A stretch of DNA of 64,000 nt from Pogona vitticeps (Eukaryota > Chordata > Lepidosauria > Squamata > Agamidae). Under the pieces are notes generated by a model, which made no database searches, was not told the origin of the DNA, and worked only from the letters and a program-made list of their open reading frames with translations. The translations under genes were made by a program, and so were the position numbers. Below, in pieces: positions 1-11,422 of the stretch. Within the stretch, counting starts at the first letter, position 1. Each line of letters starts with the position of its first letter. The stretch lies in NCBI RefSeq assembly GCF_051106095.1, contig NC_135787.1, positions 159,782,001 to 159,846,000 of the forward strand, written 5' to 3'.

Positions 1-58
<58 letters not shown>
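1..58. repeat. (TG)n-(AG)n microsatellite
   Basis: Compound dinucleotide repeat: about 15 TG units run directly into about 14 AG units. It abuts a SINE and is cut by the window edge. Confidence 0.97.
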
Positions 59-61
<3 letters not shown>

Positions 62-300
62 AAGGTTCCCCTTGACATTTAGTCCAGTTGTGTCCAACTC
101 TGGGGGTGGTGGTACTCATCCCCGTTTCCAAGCCGTAGAGCCAGCGTTTATCCAAAGACAGTTTCCGTGGTCACGTGGCCAGCGCGACTAGACACAGAAC
201 GCCGTTTACCTTCCCATCGTGGTGGTACCTATTTATCTACTCGCATTTACATGCTTTTGAACTGCTGGTGTTTCAACCTTGCAGCCCAGAGGCTTTGCAG
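59..300 (-). mobile_element. tRNA-derived squamate SINE, truncated
   Basis: This copy shares its whole course with the stretch at 53788-54127: the GTAAAGGTT...CCTTGACATTTAGTCC start, CTCATCCCCGTTTCCAAGCC, and ACATGCTTTTGAACTGCT. The longer copy ends in an inverted tRNA-like head, so both lie on the minus strand. This copy breaks off before the head and is therefore 5'-truncated. Confidence 0.75.
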
Positions 301-1009
301 TTTAACTTGCAGTACCACGTTTGTATGTGTACATATACACAAAGTATATACAGTATCTTTTGTCTGATCAAATGGCTCTGCAAGGCTTCTGTCATGGCTA
401 CAAGACAGTATCTGGCACTCCGCAACACATCTTGAGAAAGTTGCTCTTCATTCATTCAAACCAAGCTCATCCCTTCCTGGATTGGTGACTTGAGATCCCG
501 AAAGAAACTTCTGCCTTTATGAGCATCAAGAGTGCCTCTCTCCACCACACTATAATTGCTGCACCATCAGTTGCCAGAATGGTGTGTATGTAAAGACCAG
601 GCATTTGGTTTAATTGCCAAAATTGTTCTAAGGAAAACTGGATATTATTTATTTACTTATGTATTGTTTAGTAAAAATCAGCCTCTTTCCCTTCACTTCC
701 TTAGCACACATACTCCAGCAGTACAGGAAATGCATGTGCGCTATAGCAGTTGATTGCTGGCCTTCATTCTCAGGGTTTGCCTATATGGAGGCTAGACTCA
801 TAAGAAATGTTTGGAACTACCGAAAAAATACTGTTTTTGATGACAGGAAAATTTATTACCATTAAGGACTGATTTATTTTGGAGAGAGAAAGATAGGTTC
901 AGTTACTATTGGTTACATGTGAAAGAGAGAGAAAGGTGGGAGGAAGTAAAATCAGACATGTGAGTGTAAGTCTCGCAGTGAGGAAGCAACAAAGCAGACA
1001 AACCGAAGA
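301..1009. other. intergenic, no gene seen
   Basis: AT-rich DNA with only short unrelated reading frames. No splice-consistent exon or recognisable repeat was identified. Confidence 0.5.
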
Positions 1010-1075
1010 GCCTTGTGGCATATTAAAGACTCACAGGTTTTGTTTTGGCATATGCTTTCAGGAATTATGCTTTTT
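1010..1075 (+). repeat. short dispersed repeat ('taaagactcacag' family)
   Basis: The run TTAAAGACTCACAGGTTTTGTTTTGGCATA followed by GCTTTCAGG recurs as diverged copies at 5395-5470 (+), 9390-9432 (-) and 57918-57955 (-). The family is not identified. Confidence 0.55.
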
Positions 1076-1169
1076 TTTAGATGCAAAGAGAAGACACTTA
1101 GGGAGGCAGTAGATACCTCTCTCGCTCCCTAGTGGTACATAGTTACTTGTGCAAAAATGATTGCACTTT

Positions 1170-2340
1170 AACTTTCAGCATTACCCTGAGACCAAACTTC
1201 TAAGCAATGATTGTGGATTCTGGGAGTTGGAGTCCAGAATGTAAGTTTTCCAAACTCTGCTTCCCTGGGTTCCAGAGGCCCTAAACCATTAAGGGCTTTA
1301 TATGTAATTGTTAACACCTTGAAATCAATGTGGAAGTGGATAGGTAGCCAGTGTAATGCAGCCAGAGTGAGGGAAATATGGTGAAATCTTTTCACCCCTG
1401 TTAATAGCCTGGTTGGTGTGTTCTGGACTATCTGAAGCTTCTGCATCAGTCCCAAAAGCAGCCCCACATAGAGATCATTACAGTACTGTAGTTTATCCTT
1501 GAGACTATGAGTGCATGGATTAGCATGGTGAGCGCCCTGTGTCTAGATAGGGACGCAGCTGGGCAATCCGCCAAAGATGTAAGTGGGCAGACCGAACCAC
1601 AGATGCTACCCGGATCTCCATGGTAAGTTCAGGGTCAAGATGGACCCCCAGACTGTGAACCGAATTCTTTGTGGTGAGAGTCACCCCCCCAAAAAGAGAG
1701 GGAGTTCCCTAAACCACTGACATCGGGGGGCCCCACCCGCAGGACCTCTGTCTTGTCTGGGTTCAACCTTAGTCCATTTGACTGTATCCATTGCAGAACA
1801 TTTTCCAGGCAGCACCCAAGGGATGCAACAGCATCCACTACAGATGGAAAAAAGGAGATGTAGAGCTGGGTGTCATCAGTGCATTGGTGACACAAAGCTC
1901 CACATCCCCGGATGTGGAGCTTCGTGTCCACATCCCCACATCCCCTCCACATCCCCTCCAACATCCCCACATCCCCTCCAACGGCCTCATATAGATGTTA
2001 AACAGCATTGGTGATATGATCGAACCCTGCGGAACCCCACAACTGGGGGGCCATGGGGCCGATACATTCTCCCCAAGCTGCACTCTCTAGGGATGGGCCT
2101 CTAAGAAGGACCAGGGCCAAGCGAGAGCAAGGCCATCAATCTCCAACTTGGAGAGCCTCCCCAGGAGGATACCATGGTCAACGGTATCAAAGGCTGCTGA
2201 GATATCAAGGAGGACGAGCAAGGACATTTTACCCCTGTCGGTCTCCCTAAGTAGGTCATCCAGCAGGGCGACCAATGGCATTTCTGTGCCGTGGCATGGC
2301 CTGAAGCCCGACTGAAACTGACCTTTGGATGCTACCATTG
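1170..2340 (-). mobile_element. L2-clade LINE, decayed reverse transcriptase
   Basis: Minus-strand translation gives broken reverse transcriptase pieces in order: 'LLVLLDISAAFDTVDHGILL' (2338-2087), 'GVPQGSIISPMLFNIYMRPL' (about 2083-1838), 'NGLRLNPDKTEVLRVGPP' (about 1790-1730), and a C-terminal 'LHWLPIHFHIDFKVL' (1467-1168). These are classic L2/CR1-group motifs. The pieces lie in different frames and the catalytic YxDD region is disrupted, so the copy is dead. A CATCCCC-rich minisatellite has expanded inside it at about 1915-1985. Its upstream edge stops about 270 bp before the TATA box of the Gla gene. Confidence 0.85.
1915..1985. repeat. CCACATCCCC minisatellite inside the LINE
   Basis: Tandem imperfect units of CCACATCCCCTCC and CAACATCCCC interrupt the L2 reverse transcriptase reading. 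Confidence 0.8.
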
Positions 2341-2611
2341 TCTTTCCTCCCCACAGCAGTCAGAAGTTACTTTTTTGCTCCTCAGCAGGATGTTTGTTAT
2401 TCAGCTGTTTTCTTGCCTTTGCTTGAAGTTTACAAGAGCCCTTTGGAAATTCCACAAGCCTTTCTGGCTGAAGGCAGATGTGCAAATGGCTGCCAGAACC
2501 AGATGTCTCTCTTGACCCAAATAGGAAGTTTGGAACTGGAACCAGGACACAAGAACATGGCAGAATGTCAGGGACTTCCTGGCTTGTGGCCTGCTCTAGT
2601 TAGGGACAGAA

Positions 2612-2618
2612 TATAAAA
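2612..2618 (+). promoter_or_regulatory. TATA box of the Gla protein gene
   Basis: TATAAAA lies 96 bp before the first ATG of the Gla gene, which would place transcription start near 2640 and give a 5' leader of roughly 65 nt. Confidence 0.65.
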
Positions 2619-2707
2619 TGCTGCTGAAAAGCAAAGGTTCCTGAGAAGCTGCTGGATCCTAAAGAGACGCTCCAGGCATAAGCAGAGTTTTCTAAGAAGA
2701 AGGGAAG

Positions 2708-2777
2708 ATGAGGGAGATTTTTCTTATACTGCTGTTGCTTTCTCTGGTCCTGACAAATCCATGCTGTTGTGAAAGAG
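2708..2777 (+). CDS. Gla gene exon 1 (signal peptide)
   Basis: Starts at the ATG in AAGATGAGG and ends AAAGAG before donor GTAAGAG; leaves phase 1. It encodes the whole hydrophobic signal segment and a CCC run just after it. Confidence 0.85.
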
Positions 2778-3253
2778 GTAAGAGACTCATCCAATATATA
2801 GGCAACTGGACCTTGATTTTCAAAACTTGGAAAAATTACTTTTTAAACTATTACTTATGCAGTCTTCCAACCAGCCTGGCTATGTTCTGCGGGTTGTAGT
2901 AAAAAAAGGGAACTTTTCCAAGCTTTGTGATTTCGCATGAAGATTCAAGACAGATAGCCCAGGAGCAGACCTCAGGATCTCACTGATTCATTGTGAGGCT
3001 GTTTGTACATTGCACTTGCACAATGTTGGTGCATGAAAAAGCCAACAGCAAGGGAAAGGTACAAGGAAGAGAGGAAACATGTGTGGCCTTGGGCCCATTG
3101 CAACAGTTGGCACAAGGCAGGGAGTGGAGCACCAGCACCAAAACTCATGGAACTTTTCATTCCACAAGTAGTTGCAGAGGGTTTGCAAAAAGAAGACTTG
3201 TCCTGGACTCAGTTGTGAGCCTCCCACATGGCCAAGAAGAAGTACCTCCTATG

Positions 3254-3292
<39 letters not shown>

Positions 3293-6200
3293 TGCGTGTG
3301 AAGACTGTATGGGACTTAAATCCAATTGGAAGTAGAATCACTAGCTGCACCTGCCAGGTATGTGGTGTCACCTACTCAAAATATGTTCCCACCCCAGGCC
3401 TTTGTTGCCATATTATCTGGTTACCTGGGTTTTATTGAGCATCTGGGCCAATTTATTTTGATTGTTCTCCGTCTCTATCAGTTGCCTGTCTTCTTTAGTT
3501 CTCATTCCCTCTAAACCAGTATTTCTCAACCTATTTCAAGTCATAAACCCCCTTTTATAATAGTCAAGTGAGCTTTTCCTAGCCTCCCCTCTAGCCAAGC
3601 TGAGACAGACTCACCAACATCACCCCCAGGAACAACTGGGGAGGGAATCCCCAGATCCCAGAGGGAAGAGGCATCCCTTAGTGAAGGAGAAACGCTGCTT
3701 TTCTCAAGGGGGAAAAAAGAGTCAAGAAGGGACTTTTTTGACTGCACCCCCCATCCTGCTCCCCGCTGGCTCCCTTCCTCTCTAAGAACTCAACTCAGTG
3801 CCTTTATCCCTTATTGAGAAACTGCTCAATATCCCTTATTGAGAAAGTGAAGTAACTAGTAACCCATTAGCTTCATCACAGGCAGATGGAGAGACACCTC
3901 TGCTTTGTTCAAGCCTGATGGCCTTCCAGAAAACACTTTGCAACCCCCTTGAGAGTTGTGACCCACAGGTTGGAAACCTATGCTCTAAGCTAATTTTTCC
4001 AAGGTTCCTCTGGAGTTGGAGTAAAACTATTAAATCACTTTAAAGAATGGGTAGCACATTTATACCCAAGGTTAGCTACATCTTTGGACTCTAATCAAGG
4101 ATATGTATAATTAACGCGAAGTTCAGGTCCAAAGCTGAGAATCCCCCAGCCCCAAAAGAGTATTGAGCATTGTAGCCTACAAAGTAGGTGGTGGTGAAAT
4201 CCTTTGTTTTCAAAATCTGTTGAAAAGGAGTTTCCCAGACAGCTCTGGAACATCTGCCAGCGATACCCAATAATTTATTGTGGTTCATAGATTCAAGCGC
4301 ATGACAATACATTTTGTTGAGAATATGGGATTGGTAAGAGAGTAAGCTGACGTTGAGTTCAGGTTTGCCGATGAGATAGTGGGCAGCGGGGGGGGGGAGG
4401 GGAGAAAAGGAGGGAAGTAGTTGGAAGAGTCACAAAATCCTTTACAGGATGCCAAATGTCTCCAACTATCTCATATATGTTTTTCAGATATGGACAGAGC
4501 CTTGGATAAAGGTGAGTCACAGTCACTTCCCCTGAACTTTCCTCATGTCTCCTTCACTGTCAGGCATCTCCCGCCTCACACAGTTTTTAAATACACTCCA
4601 TGGATTATTTCTGACTTTAACAAATGTGGATTCTTATCAGATGGATACCTATGTTTGTCTTGGTTCTTCTGTTCCTGTTTATAACAAGTGTTAAATTTCT
4701 TGTAGGCTGTCATTTTTTTTTAAAAAAGTCAGTTATTTAAGGTAAAACAGCACTGCTGAGGTAAAGATGACAGTCCTAGCTAAGATTAGGGCAACAGCTC
4801 AGGTTTATACCCCATTATGTGTGATATATACTTTGATGTCTTCAATACTGTACGTACACTGGAGTGGGCTTTTGATTGCCCCTTCCAAACTTCTTGTTTT
4901 ACTGGAAGTTCATTGAGAGAGAAAGAGGGGAAAACAAACTTATTCTGGTTCTGTTGGATCTCTTGACCTCACACGTGGACACCAATTATGGTGAATAATA
5001 CAACTATTGAGCTCCATCTTGGAATTTCCTAGTGAGCCAAATAAAATGGAGCAGTTTTACAAGAAAGCCTGTGATTTCTGGCATGGCTTAAAGTGATTTA
5101 TAAAAAACAAACATATTTAGGTGTTATAAGAGAGCTGGCACCAACACAATTTACCCATTAGTCGCAGTGAATAAGCCTCTGTTAGCTGAGTACTTTTTGC
5201 CAGTTTAGTCCTCTAGTAAAAGACTGAGTACTTTCTGCCAGTTTAGTCCTCTAGTAAAAGACTGAGTACTTTCTGCCAGTTTAGTCCTCTAGTAAAAGAC
5301 CTGAGTACTTTTTGCTAGTTTAGGCCTCTAGTAAAAGATTGAGAAATAAACTGATTTAGAGAAGTAGTTAATCTGTTGCAGCAAAACAATATTCTCATGG
5401 CACCGTAAAGACTAACAGATTTATTGTAGCATAAGTCTTCAGGGACTGGAGCCCACTTAGTCAGATATCATTTGATGAAGGTGACTCTGGAGCAAAGGTG
5501 GTTCAAGACAAGAAACTCCTCCATTTTTTGAAGGAGCATGGAGGAAAAGGCAGAACCTCAGCCACTTGCCCTAGAAGTGAAATGGACTTCTTCCACTTCA
5601 CCGTCATGATTTTTGGCATGGAAGATTCTTCAGCAGCTCTGTCACTTACCTTCTGTAAAATGGAACTTAAGTCACAGTCCTGCTAAGAAACTAAACAAGT
5701 TCAGTCAATTGTGAGACACATTTTTGTGACAATAAGAAGCTCATGAATGGATTCTAAAAGAAAATTTTTACCAATGGCCATCAGACATTTAAGCTCCAAA
5801 AGAAAAAGAGTAACTGTCCTCCTAGTTTGTAGAACCAGTCTTTCAAGAATTGATGAAAGAGGTGCAAATGCATTATTCCTTTTTTAAAAAAATTGCTGAT
5901 ACCTTGCTTTTCTCCCAGGACTAAGGCTCAGGGCAGTTCCAAAAACAGGTATAGATTGCAAACAGATAGAAGTGGGTATAGATAAAAATATTGTATGAGC
6001 TTTCATAGGCATCTAATTGATTTGCAGAACTCACTGAGACATCTTCTATGAAACACTTTGGGAAGTATTGCAGAACAGGTGTTGTTGCTAGGTGGATACT
6101 TGTAGAAAGAAAATGTGTTATTTTAATGGACTTCCAGGTTAATCCAGAGCACAGCTCTGAGGCTCAGTCTGCTGGATGAACAGAATACAAGAGAGGTTTT

Positions 6201-8004
6201 CATTTCTGAAACCATTTAACAACTGGTTAATAAAAGTTTCTGTGTTCTCATATTCTAAAATTCTTTGTTCACAGCAGGGGTGAAGATAAATAGAGAAACA
6301 GCCAATGCCTTTGTGAGAAGGCAAAAGAGGTCTTATCCGTATTATGAAAGGTAAGAGCTTGATATCAATAATCCATAAAGACTGATTTGGAAGAATGTGT
6401 GGAGAAACTTTTGAGAGGCCAGGTTTGTGTGACTAACTTACGGGTGCCCTATGAGTTCCATTGTGGCATTGGAGTTTGACCTCAGGCTCCCCGTGTCCTA
6501 GCTTAACACTCTTAACCATTACACCACACCAGCTCTAAACTTGCTCTTCAGCCATGTTATTGTTGTTGTTACATGCTATCCTATTGCTTCTGATTTATGG
6601 TGACTCTATGAGTTAGTAACTTCCAAAAGGTCCTGACGTTAAACAGCTCTGCACAGATCTTACAAGCTCTGGGTTGTGGCTTCCTTTATTGTGTCATTCC
6701 ATCTCATGTTTAGTCTTCCTCTTTTCCAATTACCTTCAACTTATACTAGCACTAGGTATTGTCTTTTCCAGTGAGACTTGCCTCCTCATGGTGTGCCCAA
6801 AGTATGAGAGCCTTTGTTTCCTTAGTTTCACTTACAGAGAGAGTTCAGGTTTCATTTGTTCTTCTTTGTTTCTCTGGTGGTCTATTGTGGACTCCATCTA
6901 TCTTTGTGTTATGGGCTATCAAACTGGCTCCAACTCATGGCAACCTTAGTAGGGTTTTCAGGTTGTATCAGATATTTAAGGAGTTGTTTTACTAGTGCCA
7001 CTCACTGGTGAGTTTCCATTGCCAAGTGAGGATTTGAATCCATATGTTCTTAATCCTAGTCTGGCACTTTACCAGCTACACTGCGCTGGTTGTCATGATT
7101 GTCTCCACCCATGCAGATTCAAATAGTCTAGTTCTCTGGGTTCTGAACAGGAGTAACTGTTCTGGAGACTGTTGTTGAGACAAAAATGAAAATTTGCTTA
7201 AAAATATCTATGGATAACACAGGAGGGTAGATGTCTAAACTTGTTTAGAGAAGCCTGTAACTCTGGCTTCTGTGTATCCAGAGCTGCTTAGTCACTACAG
7301 GCCACTATGGATTATCCTCTTTCCAGCACAGATATAAGTAAGAAGGTATGGAAAGTGACCTCAAAAACAGAAAGGGGAGGGGGAGAAAGCCAAAGAAAAC
7401 AAATCTGCATGAAGAAAAGGAAGCAGAGACAAACTCCTAGGTTATCATTCTATTGCCCCATCCAACATCCCTGCGGATCAGTGGTTCTCAAACTGGGGTT
7501 TCCAGATGTTCTTGGACTGCAATTCCCAGAAGCCTTCACCACTTGCTGTGCTGGCCAGGATTTCTGGGAGTTGAAGTCCAAGAACATTTGGGGACTTGAG
7601 TTTGAGAACCACTGCTAGATCACCAATAGGTATTCAACTAATACAACCATTAGTCTAGAGTCTAAAATCACATGATGATGCCACCCATTTGGCAACCCTG
7701 GCCACTCTGGGTGGTTTACATGGTACAATAATACAATACAATATAAAGCAAAACAATACAATAAAACAGAACCATAAGACAAAATAATCAATGCAGTTTA
7801 AACAAAATGGAAATAATACCTATAAGAGCATTATAACAAAATAGTGTTTCTTCTTCCTATTTCTGTTCTCCCAGGTACTATGAAATGTTCAAGTCCCCAA
7901 TGGAGCTGAAGCATGAGCAATGCGAAAGTTACGCACCCTGTGACTACTACGCTGAAGTAGTAGGATTCCCTGTCGCCTACCGTCATTTCTTTGGAAGTGC
8001 CTGA
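2708..8004 (+). CDS. Secreted vitamin K-dependent Gla protein, osteocalcin-type, at the MGP locus
   Basis: Four coding exons, found from splice sites and phase: 2708-2777, 4488-4511, 6278-6350 and 7875-8004, giving 98 aa. Each intron is GT-AG and the frame is kept throughout. Residues 1-23 form a signal peptide with a leucine-rich core (IFLILLLLSLVL). The propeptide carries an MGP-like ANAF motif and ends in the furin-type site RQKR. The remaining 49 residues are the length of mature human osteocalcin and align without gaps: Glu17, Glu21 and Glu24 (the three carboxylated positions), the Cys23-Cys29 disulphide, Asp30, then Gly37-Phe38, Ala41-Tyr42-Arg43, Phe45 and Gly47. MGP instead has a YGYNAAYNRYF-like C-terminus and no such cleavage site. 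The position next to C12orf60, SMCO3 and WBP11 is that of MGP, with the expected strand. The N-terminal serine-rich SHESMES part of MGP is absent. The likely role is calcium or hydroxyapatite binding in extracellular matrix. Family membership is firm; orthology to MGP or BGLAP is open, so no symbol is given. Confidence 0.85.
3256..3300. repeat. (GT)n microsatellite
   Basis: About 20 GT units with a few interruptions, in intron 1 of the Gla gene. Confidence 0.95.
3517..3982. mobile_element. hAT-type nonautonomous DNA transposon
   Basis: Terminal repeats CAGTATTTCTCAACCT and AGGTTGGAAACCTATG face each other, flanked by 8-bp duplications CTCTAAAC (3509-3516) and CTCTAAGC (3983-3990). An 8-bp duplication with CAGNG-like ends is the hAT signature. 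No transposase frame lies inside. It sits in intron 1 of the Gla gene. Confidence 0.75.
4488..4511 (+). CDS. Gla gene exon 2 (24-nt micro-exon)
   Basis: A 24-nt exon between TTTTTCAG and GTGAGT encodes about eight acidic or polar residues (DMDRALDK). MGP and osteocalcin genes also have a very short second exon, and phase is kept on both sides. Confidence 0.75.
5187..5340. repeat. 38-bp minisatellite, four units
   Basis: Four tandem units beginning TGAGTACTTT and ending CTAGTAAAAGA start at 5187, 5225, 5263 and 5302. Units 1-3 are nearly identical; unit 4 has drifted. It lies in intron 2 of the Gla gene. Confidence 0.95.
5395..5470 (+). repeat. short dispersed repeat ('taaagactaacag' family)
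   Basis: The run GTAAAGACTAACAGATTTATT then GCATAAGTCTTCAGGGACT matches copies at 1010, 9390 and 57918. Confidence 0.6.
6278..6350 (+). CDS. Gla gene exon 3 (propeptide, ANxF, cleavage site)
   Basis: The exon encodes KINRETANAFVRRQKR followed by SYPYYE. The acceptor is a tandem NAGNAG (CAG at 6272-6274 and at 6275-6277). Both choices keep frame and differ by one residue. Donor GTAAGAG follows at 6351. Confidence 0.87.
6440..7095 (-). mobile_element. Cluster of Sauria-type SINE fragments
   Basis: Two inverted tRNA-like heads are visible. One is near 6478-6535 (tail CCATTACACCACACCAGC). The other is at about 6905-7095, with GGATTTGAATCC as inverted B box and CACTTTACCAGCTACACTGCGCTGG. Between them, a longer repeat (6548-6880) begins TTGTTGTTGTTACATGC, typical of squamate SINE/LINE 3' parts. 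It lies in intron 3 of the Gla gene. Confidence 0.55.
7479..7614. mobile_element. hAT-type MITE
   Basis: The inverted ends CAGTGGTTCTCAAACT and AGTTTGAGAACCACTG are near perfect. The interior holds CTTGGACTGCAATTCCCAG and its inverted partner, as in the copies near 11.85 and 12.0 kb. No clean 8-bp flank duplication is left. Confidence 0.8.
7875..8004 (+). CDS. Gla gene exon 4 (Gla domain and C-terminus)
   Basis: Acceptor TTCTCCCAG; the exon encodes the ELKHEQCESYAPCD core and GFPVAYRHFFGSA, then TGA at 8002-8004. Confidence 0.9.
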
Positions 8005-8094
8005 AGGTGGACATTTCCTCTTCTCCTCTGGCTGGGACATCTGCAGGGGACAAAGGCAACTGCAGGTGGGAGGGCAGGGGCGGGGAAAGCAGAG

Positions 8095-8100
8095 AATAAA
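8095..8100 (+). terminator. Polyadenylation signal of the Gla gene
   Basis: AATAAA occurs 91 nt after the stop codon, giving a short 3' UTR of roughly 110 nt, a plausible size for a small Gla protein transcript. Confidence 0.7.
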
Positions 8101-8115
8101 CAATACAACAGATTG

Positions 8116-11100
8116 GTTCCATTTCACTTGCATGAGATCAACACTGATATGCACACTACCATTTTTGCCGATTTTCAGAGAAGCATTTAGGTCCTCTTTT
8201 GTTCAGGAATATTTCTGCCAATAATTAATTATAAACCCTTAAGATTTATTAGGAGGTTATTGATGTTCCATGGGAAAGGGAGTAGGCAAAGACGGATGGC
8301 TTAGCGTGAGAGTGGGTCTCCTCCAGTTGTTGAATAATAGCTTCCATCAGCCACAAGATCAAAGGTAAAGGATAATAGTTTTCCAGGATCTACTTCAAAA
8401 CATCTGGAAGGCATCAAGTTGGTTATCTATAAGAGAAGACCCTTAACAAGATAAACAGAGGTATATTTTCCCTTCTGGGAAGCTGCCATAGTGGGCATCT
8501 TAGAGGCATATCCAGTGCTAAATTTTCTGACAGTTCAAATTTTTGCAAGAGCAATGAAATCCTGTGGAGGGCTCACAATCCAATTATGAGACCTATCAAC
8601 ACTGAACACACAAAAACAGTGGTACTTACAGTACATCAGCACTGATTTTACAAGTCCTGTGCATTCGGTGACTTTACTCTAACCTTTGGTTTTAACCCGG
8701 TGTAATCAGTACAGAAATGAAAAAGACAGTAGTGCGATAGTAGCAGACAGCCTGAAGTTAAGAGGAGGGAACAAGTAAACCCACTTCCCACAGCCCAGTC
8801 ACATCTTACTAAACATGACTCCAACTCACCACTCACAGAAACACAACATGGAAGTGATATGCAAAAATAATACTGCTTAGGATGTAGGGCATTATCACCA
8901 TTGATTGCAATTGGAGAAAACAGGCACACAACAGGCAGATGGAAGCAGAGGAGTGAAGGAGAATCAGAAGTCTCTTCTGATCATCTCCCAAGTAGTTTGG
9001 AAGGATCAAGAAGGAAAAGCCATCTCTTTTTCTCTAATCTGGCTGAGAAGAGCTGATTGTGGTACATTTCCCACCTAGCTATCTACTCGTACATGTGTTT
9101 GAATAGTTAGTGGTGTAATGGAGCCAGGGTTTGCAGGGTCAAAAATGTGGGACTATCAGAGTCACCAGGGACTATGATATGTCCTGCCACCCCTCTCTCA
9201 CGCTTCCCTTTCCCCTCTGAGCTTAGTTGTGATCCTTGCAATGGCTGTGAGAGAAATAGATTTCTTCAGGAACAGCTGTCCCTCTTTCCTTGCAAAGCAT
9301 TTTAGAGTGATTTGATGGCTGAAAGTGATTTAGATGAATAGAAATGAAACCAGCTAGAATCCACTTCATGTGAGTAGATTTTTACTCACAAAAACTCATG
9401 CTGAAACAAATCTGTTAGTCTTTAAGGTGCCACAACATTTTTCCATTGCCCCTCCACCTTTTTCTTTTCCATCCTCCCCCCCCCCCGTTTAATTATCATG
9501 ATAAGTACCTGTACTTCCAAAAGTACCACTTGTTCACCAGTGAGAGAGGGCGGGAGAGAAAGAAGTGCGTGACTACAAAGAGAAAGGAAAACCAAGGAAA
9601 AGTGATCCAGATTTAGAGTATGCATTGAAAACTATTCTTATGTGGATCTTGGTAGCTGCAGCATCCATGCATCTGGGAGGGCTAACACGGAGCCTCTCCC
9701 ACACATGGTTCAAACCCCTGTTTCAACTGACAACCCCCTCCCCACCCCACTCTTCTGGATCTTCGGCAGATGACTGCCCATGTTCAAAATAAAGAGAAGA
9801 AATTACGGTATCCTTTCCCTTAGAAAAATTCAATTGTGATATTGAGGAAATCACATCCCACTCTGTGTTATGTGCAACATAATATGAAGAATAAGCAGTC
9901 CTGAGACCACATGGATTATATTTTATTTTGTTTGTGAACTACTGTACTGAACTTCTTGGTAAGCTGATGTGGAAACAGTGCTTTAGAGCAGACAACGGCT
10001 GCCTCTTTTCTATATAAATGCCTGTTAGACCAACAAACACTACTCTTTAGAATACTTTGTCCTGGTGGCATGCCATGTAGCTTTTGCTTTTATGAGGCCC
10101 AAAGGGCTCTTATGAGGCCCAAAGAACGCTATGCCCTTCAGCTATGCTGATGGCACATCCTTGGCCTATGAAGGGGGGGAGGAAACCTTACAATCAAAGT
10201 TGTTTGACTGCAGATAGATGCCACTATCTAAGGCTACAGTTACACTAGAAAGTCAAATCATTTTGATTGCTGCAATTTGATTCACAGTCTGCAAGACAGT
10301 GATATTGCATTGGGAATCTCAATCAGTGCTCACACAGGAGCTGCAGAATGATTCAGGAAATTGCCATGCACACTGGAATCAGTGTCATTTAAAGTGTTTT
10401 TTTTTTTCTTTTTTAAAAATCCTTGAGAATGATGCCCTTTGCTCCCTAGCTGGTTACTGCTGTTCTGCTGCCACCGTATGGTGATCTCTGGTAGCAAGGC
10501 ACAACATGTGGATAGCGTTTTAGATTTAGAACCATCTCATTTCATTTCAAATTAAAGACATTTTGGAGAGTTTTACACAGGGGTTTGGGCACAAATTTCT
10601 TTGGGTCTTCTTCTCTTTTAAAGTCCCAGTTTCTTTAAAGTCCTTTTTTTCACAGCGGGGATGTCACTAGTCCATATGGCATTCCTGAAAGAAACAGGCC
10701 AGTTCTTCTAATATATGAAGTAATGGATGGCTCAAGGACTAGCTACAAGCTCCCTTAAAGGTGTTAGTCGATGTGTTCGGATGAATCAGAGTTCTCTCAG
10801 GGTGAAGTGTTCTGCTGTAAGACAGGAAAGAGGGGGACTGGTACATATGTCCTGGTTGTGTTGTTCCCATCTTAATGTAGCTAAACGATGGGGTCGAGGA
10901 AGAGGTGTATTGAAGGACGTGAAATCAAGCCGGATATTATCAGGCTGTGACTACACTGGCAAGCCAAACTGGACTAATTTGGCTTTGCTGTGGCTTGATC
11001 CACAGACTATTTTATGCTTCTACTTGGATTAGGTGATCACACACAGAATGCTGATCATTTCAGTGCAAGTGTCCACACTGGCCCGTTAACCCAATTCAGT

Positions 11101-11422
11101 TTGATTTGTGCCATAGCCCACAGACTTCGCTCCTTTCATCTCGCCTTCTGCTGATCTCCCTCTTTCCTTTTACAATCTATTGTAAAATCAGTGGATTGTC
11201 TAAGTTTTGTAGTGTTAGGGACAAGGGACAATTTTGCAGAATGCTCCATAAACTACAAACACATACACAAATACCACAAATACATACTAGTCTGCTGTAG
11301 TTTGTTGGAGTTGTTTCTATTTCATATCACTTTTTACTTTTTTGGATGTGTGCAGAGGTGATTTTGTGCTAAAATATTGTATCAATACAGTGATAAGGTG
11401 ATCTAGCAATAAAGGCTTAGGA
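8116..11422. other. Intergenic, no gene seen; ART4 expected but absent
   Basis: Only short frames without homology and a minus-strand dispersed repeat near 9390-9432. In the human block ART4 lies between MGP and C12orf60; its long catalytic exon would be obvious and is not here or up to 14.9 kb. Confidence 0.6.
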
